Shown here: positions 17,640 through 31,400 of the stretch, in pieces
Numbering within the stretch: position 1 is the stretch's first letter
Layout: every line of letters starts with the position of its first letter
Assembly (NCBI GenBank): GCA_030159075.1
Contig: BROG01000921.1
Span: 56,001-120,000, forward strand
Origin: Atrina japonica
Lineage: Eukaryota; Mollusca; Bivalvia; Pterioida; Pinnidae
Direction: 5' to 3'
DNA: 64,000 nt
The notes under the pieces: generated by a model
Seen by the model: the letters and a program-made list of their open reading frames with translations, nothing else
Databases searched by the model: none
Told to the model about the DNA's origin: nothing
Translations under genes and position numbers: made by a program

Positions 17640-18600
17640 GAATTATGCCAGTTTACATACAGAAGGCAGACAGATGACAGGGATCATTTTACTTTACATA
17701 CAGAAGACAGACAGATGACAGGGATCATTTTACTTTACATACAGATGACAGACAGATGACAGGGATCATTTTACTTTACATCCTTTGTCATTACAACTGG
17801 CCACCAGATGACAGGGATCATTTTACTTTTACAGGGGGATCATTTTACTTTACATACAGAAGACAGACAGATGACAGGGTACATTGACAGGGATCAACTT
17901 TACATACAGAAGCAGACACAGGGATACTTTACATACAGATGACAGACAGATGACAGGGATCATTTTACTTTACATACAGAAGGCAGACAGATGACAGGGA
18001 TCATTTTACTTTACATACAGATGACAGACAGATGACAGGGATCATTTTACTTTACATACAGATGACAGGGATCATTTTACTTTTACAGATGACAACAAGG
18101 ACAGGGTTACAGATGACAGGGTCCAAACTTTACATTGAAACAGGGATCATTTTACTTTTACATACAGATGACAACAGATGACAGGGACTTTACTTTGGAT
18201 TATGACAGGGATCATTTTACTTTACATACAGAAGACAGAAAACACATTTTACTTTTACAGAAGACAGACAGATGACAGGGCTTTTGACAGATGACAGGGA
18301 TCATTTTACTTTACATACAGAAGACAGACAGATGATAGGGATTTTTTACTTTTTGTGACAGGGATCATTTTACTTTACATACTTAGGGACAAATACATAC
18401 AGAAGGCAGACATGACAGGGATCATTTTACTTTACCATTTTCACTTTACATTGGATGACAGGGACATTTTACTTTACATACAGATGACAGACAAGGGATC
18501 ATTTTACTACAGAGACAGATGAATATTTTTTTTTGTAATCATTTTATACAGTACAGAAGGCAGACAGATGATATCATTTTACTTTACATCCTTTTTTAAA
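17640..18600. repeat. Irregular tandem repeat, ~38-bp unit, indel-rich
   Basis: The core phrases GACAGGGATCATTTTACTTT and ACATACAGAAGACAGACAG recur more than 20 times, with many truncated and scrambled copies. The disorder is much greater than in the other arrays of this window, suggesting either an old decayed array or poor long-read consensus. Confidence 0.9.
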
Positions 18601-18835
18601 ACTGGCCAATTTTGAAAAATGCCCAATACAAGGAGTTAATGTCCAAAATTTGAAACTAAGATTGAACTTTGGATTAGAAGAAAAACACATTTGTAGCTTG
18701 AATGATTTTGCCAGGACATCCCATTTTCATTTGGTGACCTTTCAATTCAGACTAGACTGAATATTTTTTTTTGTAATAATACAGTATCATATTTTTTTAA
18801 ATTAACCCATACAGCTCATTTTAATGAGGCCAGGG

Positions 18836-19110
18836 ATGGGGTCCAGGAATCAATACATAGAAAATAAACATTCAATATGTTGTTCATCTCACTTGATACA
18901 TAGAAAATAAACATTCAATATGTTGTTCATCTCATTTGGGGACCAGGAATTAATACATAGAAAATAAACATTCAATATGTTGTTCATCTCATTTGGGGTC
19001 CAGGAATTAATACATAGAAAATAAACATTCAATATGTTGTTCATCTCACTTGGGGTCCAGGAATTGATACATAGAAAATAAACATTCAATATGTTGTTCA
19101 TCTCACTAAC
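18836..19110. repeat. Tandem repeat, ~57-bp unit x 5
   Basis: Five copies of a unit with TACATAGAAAATAAACATTC, TATGTTGTTCATCTCA and GGGTCCAGGAAT. Its minus-strand open frame (NNILNVYFLCIN repeated) is not considered a gene. Confidence 0.93.
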
Positions 19111-19860
19111 ATTTATTGGAGTAGAAAAATCAAAGATGGGCATGGTCACATACACACAAGTATGTGTTATGAGTTTTGTTTGGTTTTGTTTTTTGCTTGT
19201 TTAATTGTATACAGCATTCTTTTGGTAAACTGACATGTTTGATAAAGGTGATGTTTTCATTTACTAAGTCTTTATATATCACTGTTCAATAGAAACATTT
19301 TAAGAATACTAGAATGGTTTTCTTTGAAAAAGTCAATGCATGTTAGTGTGTTTGTTTTTATCTTCATGTACTTGAATTGAGGCTGTTGTACGGAACCCAT
19401 TTTTTCCTAAATAAATGTTCGTAGACAGGTGTACATCTGTCGCAAGACAGATGTGACTAGGCTTAAGTGTTTGTTTTCCTTGCCAAATAGATTGAATAAC
19501 AAATTAGAGAGAAAAAAACAGCAAAAGGAGTTTTATACTTACCGGGTACACTGAACATGTAATACAGTAATAGTATTAGAAATATATTGCAATGATATTT
19601 AAATTTTTCCTTTTATTCTTTATTTCATTTACCCCTAATGACTCATTAGGACTGGCCTAAGTCATTGATTTACAGAAGAGTCCATTGTTTCTCAGGGGTT
19701 GATGAGTTAGTAGTATTTCCCACGTTTTCCCTGTGGCTGTGCTATTGCACACAGAGTATAAAACTAATGATCACCTGGTATTTGTGAATGTAACACAGAT
19801 TATAGCAAAATACACAATATATTATAATTATTATATGTAATTATTGTTTTACTCTTGTAG

Positions 19861-22800
19861 AATGAGTAAAGTCAAAACCAAAACTGGCAAGATGGATTAT
19901 TCAGGAGATAGTGACATAGGTAAGAGTAATATATAATAAAACATTGATGGTCAGTAAGGGTGTTCTATCATATCATGTCTAGTGACTAAGGTGAAAGTAA
20001 TATATAATAAAACATTGATGGTCAGTAAGGGTGTTGTATCATATCATGTCTAGTGACTAAGGTGAGAGTAATATATAATAAAACATTGATGGTCAGTAAA
20101 GGTGTTGTATCATATCTTGTCTAGTGACCAAGGTGAGTAATAAAACATTGATGGTCAGTAAGTGTGTTTTATCATATCATGTCTAGTGACCAAGGTGAGC
20201 GTAATGTATAATAAAACATTGATGGTCAGTAAAGGTGTTCTATCATATCTTGTCTAGTGACCAAGGTAAGTAATAAAACATTTATGGTCAGTAAGGGTGT
20301 TCTATCATATCATGTCTAGTGACCAAGGTGAGGGTAATGTGTAATAAAGCATTGATGGTCAGTAAAGGTGTTCTATCATATCATGTCTAGTGACCAAGGT
20401 GAGCATAATGTATAATAAAACATAGATGGTCAGTAAGGGTGTTCTATCATATCTTGTCTAGTGACCAAGGTGAGTAATAAAACATTTATGGTCAGTAAGG
20501 GTGTTCTATCATATCATGTCTAGTGACCAAGGTGAGCGTAATGTATAATAAAACATAGATGGTCAGTAAGGGTGTTCTATCATATCATGTCTAGTGACCA
20601 AGGTGAGCGTAATGTATAATAAAACATTGATGGTCAGTAAAGGTGTTCTATCATATCATGTCTAGTGACTAAGGTGAGAGTAATATATAATAAAACATTG
20701 ATCGTCTGTACGTGTGTTCTATTATATCAAGTCTGTATCAAGAGTTTACAGCTCTGCTGTACTTCATTAATTGGTATAAAGTATTGTGGTATCTGTAAAT
20801 GAAAATAATTAATCAGTCTGTATAGTTCTACTGAGATAAATTGACATGTTATTGTTTACAAACAAAATGAGTCTAAATTATATAATAATTGGATTGGCAG
20901 GCCAATTTTTGACGCAAAGATATTGGAGTTAATGTCATGCATGGTGTAAAAGCAAAATTGCCTGTAAACCCTATTTTTTGTCTCGCGTGCGAAGCAAAAG
21001 GCAAGAATTAGGGATCACTTATTCCGTCTGGCGATGTCAGCATCGTTGTCGTCCTTATTTCGTTTCTGGAGCAGAACCACCTCTGTGGTTGTGTGGACAG
21101 AGCATCATGCTTTAAACCAAAACATCTCTTGTGTACAGTTAGTATTATATGACTATGGGATTCCTCATGATGTTTACCAGTCTTCTCGTCTTTACTGGAT
21201 ACTTTATTGTAATTTGGTTTTATCTTCTAAAGTCGACCAGCAGCACATAACTGAATAATTATCAAGTAAGGCATTAAAACAACTCCAAAAGAAACTTTAT
21301 CTAGAAGCCTTAGTAATCATACGGGAAGAAAAATGTAGGAGTTGTTAGTGTCTATTTCCATCTTATAACAAAGTTTGACCTGACAGTTGTTTTCAGTAAG
21401 ATTCTTTATATGGATGAAGAATTAAAGATCTAATTTTTGTTTTTTTATGTTCACTTTTAAGATTCCACAATTACACCTATACATGGTGCAGAAGACAATA
21501 TTCAGGGCAAAATAATTGAGTCTGATAGTCTCTCAGATTTTTATCTGCAAGAACTCAGCAGCAAACACCATCATGAAAAAAATCGACATCGTCACCAACA
21601 TCACAGAAGAAAAAAGAGACCCGAATATGACTCTGATGCTTCTGAAGGTTTGATTATATATGTATATAAATATATATATATTTATTTATCAGAAGTCTAT
21701 TACTCTGGACATATGCAACAGCTAATCATAGTAGAAACATGCTATATGTCGTTGTGATTAAGGGGAGATAACTCGCATTCACGGCAAGCAAGCTTGAATT
21801 TTTATGGTGTAAGTGGCATGTTATGAGAGAGCAGTCAATAATGTTGAATTTGACAGATATTTGTTTACAAGATGCTGCAACCTTGCTAGAGACAGTCAAT
21901 GCTGAGATGGGAAAGAAGTTGCGTATTGACTCGATCAAAGCACTCTTCATCATGTTTTGAATATAGGGGATATCTCGAGCAATTTCTTGGCCAATAAGAG
22001 AAGATATGTGGCCTGATTAAACATTGTCTGACTGTAATGTGACGGGGGCACAGCATCATTTGACCTTTCCAGGTCCAGTTACTTCATATAGCAATTTAAA
22101 CCTGCAGAAAGGTACTGATCATGTCTAATGGCCTTAATAGTACAGTTTCATACTTATAGAGTTGTAGACTTCTGATATATATCAGCTTTCTATTTTCTGT
22201 GAAGTCTGACTTTTTAACCCTTTTGTTTTTTGATAGACAGATTAACCTCATCTCTTATAATACACAATGATAAATCAGTCAAGATAGTAAATAAAACTTG
22301 CTAACTTAAGCATACGTGTAGTTTTATTTCAAGTATAATTTGTAGTTAATGTGAAATGGTAGGTATTACCATGTATAATGATTATCGTGTGATATCATGT
22401 GATTTTTAGAGACATTTTAAAAATGAATGTATTTACACCTAATTTTAAGAACTTGGGATATTTAATATCACCCTAATCTTGACTTATAAAATGCTATGTA
22501 TATGAACGTGCACTTGTCAATCTACAGATTTGGATAATCCTAGATTTGTAGCTGTTGAGTGATTTACCTGTCATTTGATTTGAATCCTAAGTAAATAAAA
22601 CACTTTGTTTTTTTAACAGGATATGAGAATATTAGTAATGAGAGTATAAAAGAAATCTACAGAGAACTGCAAGTCATCAGTGATAAATTAAAAGTAAGTT
22701 TTATTACACAATTAGTATGAAAAAAAGGTGATCATTACGGTGTCAATATAGTTAGTCTGTGTAGTGATCAGCAAGAAAATAGCTGTAAAGATCACTTACT

Positions 22801-25800
22801 GAAGAAATCATGAAATTTTCTGGGACTGAACTTTTCTTCTTCAAGTTATATCATAATAACAATCTACAAGTTATATCATAATAACAATCTACAAGTTATA
22901 TCATAATAACAATCTACAAGTTATATCATAATAACAATCTTCAAGTTATATCATAATAAAAATCTACAAGTTATATCATAATAAAAATCTACAAGTTATA
23001 TCATAATAACAATCTACAAGTTATATCATAATAACAATCTTCAAGTTATATCATAATAAAAATCTACAAGTTATATCATAATAAAAATCTACAAGTTATA
23101 TCGTAATAACAATCTACAAGTTATATCATAATAACAATCTTCAAGTTATATCATAATAAAAATCTACAAGTTATATCATAATAACAATCTTCAAGTTATA
23201 TCATAATAACAATCATCAAATTATATCATAATAACAATCTTCAAGTTATATCATAATAACAATCTTCAAGTTATATCGTAATAACAATCTACAAGTTATA
23301 TCATAATAACAATCTTCCAGTTATATCATAATAACAATCTACAAGTTATATCATAATAACAATCTTCAAGTTATATCATAATAACAATCTACAAGTTATA
23401 TCATAATAACAAGCTTCAAGTTATATCATAATAACAATCTTAATTAATCATATTCAACTAAGAATTAAATGATTGTAAAATAAAGTCATCAGTAATCATG
23501 ATGTTATGTACAATGTAGCTGTAAATTATTGACAAAAGTTTATATATCAAAAGCAGATTGCTTTATATTAGACATATATATAAAATTATCTGAGTCACTT
23601 GGGTGATTTATTGTAACCCATTGCTGTCAGTCATCTAATGGATGTGTGTCATAAAGGTGTGTCTTAATTGTATATTTTTGAACATTTTAAATTTTCTTCT
23701 CAGTCTCAATAAATGCTAGTTCAATTTTCATCATATTTGATATTAAGTATTTCTAGGGTAAGTGTTCAATTGTAAATTCTTTGTCTTGAGCCAGGAGTTG
23801 TGTAGAAAGGATGGGAATCATGTGACCAATAAGGCTCCTTGCTGGTTGAATGTTGATCACAGTATATATGTTTGCTGTGTTCTTATACAATATTTGTTCC
23901 ATTTTCAGTCAGAAAATAAAGCACTACATGAAAAAGAACAGAAGTTGAAAGAAAGAGAGAGACTGGTGTCTATCTCCACAGCTAACATACAAACAATCAC
24001 ACAACATGAGGTCAAACAGAAACTTCAAGTTATAGAGGCAGTATGAATCCAATACTGAATGTTAAAAGGACTAACTTTTAGACAAGTCTTGGTTATAAGT
24101 ACCTACAATAGCTAAGAGTTATTCCCCTTTTAAAGTCATTTGAGTCAAAGGCTCATGGTGATCTATTGTTATAGTCTTTTGTCTGTTGTCGTCTGTTGTT
24201 AACTTTTACAATTTTTCATTTCTTCTTAAGAACCAATCGGCCCATTTTAACTGAATTTGGCAGAAAATTTTCCCATGTTATGCAAAAGAAAAGAGGTAGG
24301 ACCAACAGGGGCTCTAAAAGGTGCAAAAGAGGACCTAAATTTTGTACATCTTTAAAATCCCCTTCTCATGACCATTGATCAAACTATTTTTACTGTGATC
24401 ATAGATTTCACTTAGGTGATACCAGTTAACTTGTGCAAAGGTTTAATTTTAAATACAAAGTTGCTATCATTCAGCAATTGTTTAGGTAAAGATGTCAATT
24501 ACTCTATGAAAATAATGAATATTTTCAGTATCATTTTCACCACTTGGGGTGGTCTAATGGTAGAGCATTCGACTCGCAAGTGCAAAAGTCGCAGGTTCAA
24601 TTTCTGGATTGGGTCATACTGAAGACTTCAAAAAATGGTTGTGACTGTTCCTTCGCCAAGTGCTTGGCATAAGAAGCGAAAGTCAAAAGGTCCCATGTCA
24701 CAGGGAAAACCGAGGTCCCATGTCACTGGGAAAACCGGGGTCCCATGTCACAGGGAAAACCGAGGTCCCATGTCACAGGGAAAACCAAGGTCCCATGTCA
24801 CTGAAGGGATGGCATGTAAAAGAACCTTCACTTCATTTGCGTCAGTCCATAACATAGGCCAAAATTTGTAGCACTTCACCTAAAGCTGGTGACATCTCCA
24901 TATAAGTGAAAGCATCTTGGCGTGATGTATAACAACATCGAAAGAAAGAAACAAACAATATCAGTTTTAATTGTCAATATTTCTTTTCTTCTACTAGAGA
25001 CACAGAACAGATGTTACAAGACTAGAAAATGCACTAAAAGAAAAGACTAGAGAAAACAAAAGATTAAAAGATAGTTTTGAAACTTTAAAACAGGCAAATG
25101 ATGCGCTGAAAAAAGAGGTAAAGTCCTTTAATAAGAAAACAAATTAAAGAATTAAACATATCTTGTTGTATACATGAAAATTTGAAATATTTATGACATT
25201 TTTTTTTGCTACAGAAACACTTTTAAATACAAATTATGTTGATCATTTTTATTTGATACAGAAATGCGAATAAATATCATAGATTTTTATACAATATTGT
25301 GTTAGCCCAATTTTGTAGAGAAATCATTGGTTCATTAGACACATCAACATCTTTTGTAGTTATCACCTTTTCTAATTTTGTTTTAATAGATTGCTATTAT
25401 TTAAACATACTTTAATTAAGTATCCATTTCGTATCATCAGAAACAATGTACAGTTCTCCCCCAATATATACCGCCGTTTTTGTTTTCCTTAATTATGGCA
25501 GAACAATGGGTTTGGCAATATATCGAAGTTTTCTATTTTCGAGGTATGTCATGTGGTTGTTTTCATGTCTTTAATCCTTGGCCGAAATTCTGACCGGATT
25601 TTAAGTTACTTTAATTCCTGCTGTATATCATATCCTGTTTACATATCACTGCTGTAAATTAGATATTTTGGTCATTGTTTAAGTTTGGACAGTTTGACCA
25701 GCCTGTTGCAAAGGTTTTAGGTCCCCATCTACTCATCATTTCTTAAAGTGTGATAATTACTGTGTAACCACTTGATATGATGATTTTTTCCAACTCTCCA

Positions 25801-28300
25801 GGAAGGAAGATTTGAAATTGAGACACTAGATGTTTTAGTTTTCTCCCTTTGCGTGGGTGTAATATGAAGTAAACAAGTCATAGTCAGCTAAAAGTTTTTC
25901 TAACACTTGTTAATTCAACTGGTCTGGCTATACGGTCAAGGGATTTAACATGCATAAATGACCATTTGTACTGGATAATCAGTTGTTGATGGCAGTATGA
26001 GGGTTTTGGCATTATAGGAATTATATGGAAGAAAATATGTTCTTGAAGAAATAGTGGTGTTATGCAAAGGGGGGGGGGGGGTATATGGGGGAAAATTGTA
26101 CTCATATTCTCAGATATATTCATACTTTTATCAAATGTTTTCTGTGTAAATTCAGTTTGAATCATTACAAAGTCAACATGAGAAGCTAGAGAAGCAAGCT
26201 GTCAGTGTACAAGCCCGACTAACTAATTTACAGGTACGTATGCTAATTTGTAGTTGATCTATTTCAACATCTTTTTTTATGCTCACTCCCTCACATTGAT
26301 AATTAGGGGACATATTGAGAATTAGTTAGCATATTGACCACTAGGGGACACATTGACAATTAGGGGACATTGTTTTTGGTCTGTCTTGCTTTTCCATGTC
26401 TGTTTGCATCACTTAATAATTTTAGTTTCTTTCCTTTTAGACTGATCCATGTATATTACCTTTGGTCATTGAAAATGTTTCATAAGTTTGAGTCTATTTG
26501 GACTTCAATACTTACCTAGATATTGATTATTCATCCCTCATATTGATGTTTGTTTTGGGAGAGCTGTCAAGGTTTTTTGTTGGAGTGTAAACTCAAATCT
26601 AAGACTTTTACACAGAGTGACTTTTGTATGTGTTCCTTCACCAAATGTCAAGTTTTGAAGTAAAAGTCAGAGTCTTTTGGATTAGACTTGAAACCAAGGT
26701 TCTATGGTATATTGAATCTTCACTAAATTTTCAGTAGTATATAGCGAAAGTCAAATTTTGTGGCTCTTTTCTCAAAGCATGTGACATCTCACTTAAAGTG
26801 ATAAAAATATTTGCTTGACAACAATAACATATAAACTGACAAATTTTTGCAGAGAAAACAGGAATTTGAACAAAGGCAGAAAGAAATTGATATGGCAGCA
26901 TTGTCTGTAGGAACAGCAGTTCCTAAGCAACAGAAAGTAAACAAAGATGGTGAGGAAAAGTCAAAGGGCAGTAAAATTCAAAAAGTAGGTTCTGTTATTA
27001 TATACTCGTCTCTGATTAGAATTGCTTTTCTTGTTTTTTTTTTTACTATTCTATTAATTTGTTTTTTTTTCAAATAATTGTGTTAAATATATTTTAAAAA
27101 AGTACATGTAAATTCCATTTTAAATTGCCAGAGTGAAGCGGATGATCTATGAGCATCTGCTATTATCTTGATCTATTTTTTTGTCTCGTCATTGCTATCA
27201 TTTATACATATAATTTATTCTGATGTCTAGAGTTTCTTTTGTTACTTCAGATATATGTTAATATAATTTTCAGGCAGTTGTCACTGCGTGTTGCTATGAT
27301 GTAATCAGTGTTTTACTTGACTGGGTCAGCGATGCACAGTTACGAAGTGCTGTCTCAGATCTTCCTACAAAACCATTTGAAAGATTTCTGTCACCTGAAT
27401 ATATTCAAGATAAAATAATGAAGGTCAGTACTCTTGTTACCTGTAGATTTTGTAATTTGATGGTCATTACTCTTGTTACTGTATATTTTGTAATTTGAAG
27501 GTCATTACTATTGTTACCTGTATATTTTGTAATTTGAAGGTCATTACTTTTGATACCTGTAGATTTTGTAATTTGAAGGTCAATACTCTTGTTACCAGTA
27601 GATTTTGGAAATTTGAAGGTCAATACTCTTTTTACCTGTTGATTTGGTAAATTTGAAGGTCAATACTCTTGTTACTGTAGATTTGTAATTTGAAAGTCAA
27701 TACTCTTGTTACCTGTAGATTTGGGAAATTTGAAGGTCAATACTCTTGTTACTGTAGATTTGGGAAATTTGAAGGTCAGTACTTTTGTTACCTGTAGATT
27801 TTGTACTTTAGATTTGTTGGAAAATATGAAGGTCAATACTCTTGTTACCTGTAGATTTTGTAATTTGAAGGTCATTACTCTTGTTACCTGTAGATTTTGT
27901 AGTTTGAAGGTCATTACTCTTGTTACCTGTAGATTTGTAATATGAAGATCAATACTCTTGTTACCTGTAGATTTGTAATTTGAAGGTCAATACTCTTGTT
28001 ACCTGTATATTTGTAATTTGAAGGTCAATACTCATGTTACTGTGGATTTGTAATTAGAAGGTCAATACTCTTGTTACTGTAGATTTGGGAAATTTGAAGG
28101 TCAGTACTTTTGTTACCTGTAGATTTGTAATATGAAGGTCAATACTCTTGTTACTGTAGATTTGTAATTTGAAGGTCAATACTCATGTTACTGTAGATTT
28201 GTAATTAGAAGGTCAATACTCTTGTTACTGTAGATTTGGGAAATTTGAAGGTCAGCACTCTTGTGAACAAAAAGGTAAATTGAGGGATGAAGGCATATAC

Positions 28301-28334
<34 letters not shown>

Positions 28335-28453
28335 TATGTATTTGATTTGTATTTTCAAGTAGTTTTTAATCAGTAAGTGGAGCTTTATACTGAGAGGTTT
28401 GTAAGTTTCATTTGTCATGTATGCATGTCCATATCAGTGATTTGATTTGGTGA

Positions 28454-28486
<33 letters not shown>

Positions 28487-31400
28487 TTTTGTGTGTGTTC
28501 ACTTAAAACTTACAAATTCCTATCAAATTATTTGTTGATGTGTCTAAAAGAGGATAAACATCTTAATATTTTCTACATGATCATGACGATGTATTTTGTA
28601 ATTGTTCCAACTCTTTTATATTCTAAAGATAGTCAGTGGATATCAGTTACTCAAGGTATGAAATTTCAATGTCTTTGTAGGTTCTGCCATCTTCTGTGGA
28701 CTTGTTACGAGAATTTCCAGGACAGAACATAAGAATTACATTACCTTGTTTACAGTTTATTTACTGGGCACTTGTACATGTGGAGCAGTGTTCAGGACAG
28801 CAGGTGAGATAAGAAAGTGTCCTTGACCTTCAAGAATTTTTATATCAGTTACGCCAAAAATGCTAAAAAGCAAGATTTGTTTGATGTCTCGACTGACCCA
28901 CCTAAAACGCCTTGACCCCATTTTTTCAGGCAGTTTTGCCCATATATATTTTTTCTTATCAAATCTTTGAATTTTTTTTTACTAATTTTTCTAACAAATA
29001 AAAAGAAAATTAGAAAGAGAAAAAAATTCGTCTATTGACCAACACACTTTTTAAACTCTTGGTTGGGTACATCAAAGAAATGATGTTTTAATGATGGCTC
29101 CACAAACAGTTGGTCTTTAGCGCCTAAAAGTCAATCAATTTTTACCTATTACTTTGTGACTGCCACACCCTTAAAATTGTCATTTTTTGTATTGCGTGAT
29201 AGTTGTCATAGTAGATTGTATCTTAAGTTCAGACAAGTATGTTGTGATCAATAAAGTTGATAAGTATGAACTTGTTGTGTTAACAGGCAGAGAAAAGTGT
29301 TACAATTAAATGTTATACAAACTTTTGTACTCTTCCTCTTAAATGTACTATAAAACAAGACATTTTAGCCCATATTTGATTTAAGCATATTTATGCAAAG
29401 ATATAAATGTATTAAATTTCATATGCATTAATTGGCAAGTTAGTATGAGCACAGATACTCAACTACTGGGTAATCGGTAACATAAGTTGAAATCACTGAA
29501 CTTAAATTGCACGACAACAGTTCCAGCTATCATAGCGAAGCTAAATTTAATCATTTTACAGTTCATGTATCAAAAAAGAATAGTGACTGCTATGTCTCAA
29601 AAACACAAAGATTGCAGTCCTGCCTTTCTGTAGACTTTAAGCAATCTGATTCTCATATATGTACCAACTTAAAATAGCTAAAACAAATTATAGAATTAAT
29701 TTCTATCAAGGCTTTCATGTCCTTTGATTTTGATTTAATTATTTGAAGAAGAAAAAAACATGTTGGTTAAGTTCTCCTTTGTATAATGTGTAGAAAGTGT
29801 TATTTACATTTTAATGGTAAGTCGTTTTTTATTTTGGTCACAGAAAACAAATCTATCTTCCACTCTACGACGACTGGGTGAAGAGTTATACAGAGCTAAG
29901 ACTGTACGATTTTCAGAAACGGACCGAGCCTTTATGTCAGGGGAATTAAGTGTATCACCACCAGTAAAACTAGACAAAAGCAAAGATGGCGTATATTTCC
30001 GAAGTTCTAATCTTCATGTCAGATTGCTGTCATCTCTTATCATCTTGAAAACACTTTGTCAAGGTATATATACATTCTGTATCACACATTGTCAAGGTAT
30101 ATATTAAGTCTGTATCACACATTGTCAAGGTATATATTAAGTCTGTATCACACATTGTCAAGGTATATATACATTCTGTATCACACTTTATCAAGGTATA
30201 TATACATTCTGTATCACACTTTATCAAGGTATATATACATTCTGTATCACACATTGTCAAGGTATATATACATTCTGTATCACACATTGTCAAGGTATAT
30301 ATACATTCTGTATCACACTTTATCAAGGTATATATACATTCTGTATCACACTTTATCAAGGTATATATACATACTGTATCACACTTTATCAAGGTATATA
30401 TACATTCTGTATCACACATTGTCAAGGTATATATACATTCTGTATCACACATTGTCAAGATATATATACATTCTGTATCACACTTTATCAAGGTATATAT
30501 ACATTCTGTATCACACTTTATCAAGGTATATATACATTCTGTATCACACTTTATCAAGGTATATATACATTCTGTATCACACATTATCAAGGTATATATA
30601 CATGCTGTATCACACATTGTCAAGGTATATATACATTCTGTATCACACTTGATCAAGGTATATATACATTCTGTATCACACTTGATCAAGGTATATATAC
30701 ATTCTGTATCACACTTGATCAAGGTATATATACATTCTGTATCACACTTTATCAAGGTATATATACATTCTGTATCACACATTGTCAAGGTATATATATA
30801 CATTCTGTATCACACATTGTCAAGGTATATATACATTCTGTATCACACATTGTCAAGGTATATATACATTCTGTATCACACTTTATCAAGGTATATATAC
30901 ATTCTGTATCACACTTTATCAAGGTATATATACATTCTGTATCACACTTTATCAAGGTATATATACATTCTGTATCACACTTTATCAAGGTATATATACA
31001 TTCTGTATCACACTTTATCAAGGTATATATACATTCTGTATCACACTTTATCAAGGTATATATACATTCTGTATCACACATTGTCAAGGTATATATACAT
31101 TCTGTATCACACATTGTCAAGGTATATATACATTCTGTATCACACTTTATCAAGGTATATATACATTCTGTATCACACATTGTCAAGGTATATATACATC
31201 TGTATCACACATTGTCAAGGTATATATACATTCTGTATCACACATTGTCAAGGTATATATACATTCTGTATCACACTTTATCAAGGTATATATACATTCT
31301 GTATCACACATTGTCAAGGTATATATACATTCTGTATCACACTTTAATCAAGGTATATATACATTCTGTATCACACATTATCAGGGTATATATACATTCT

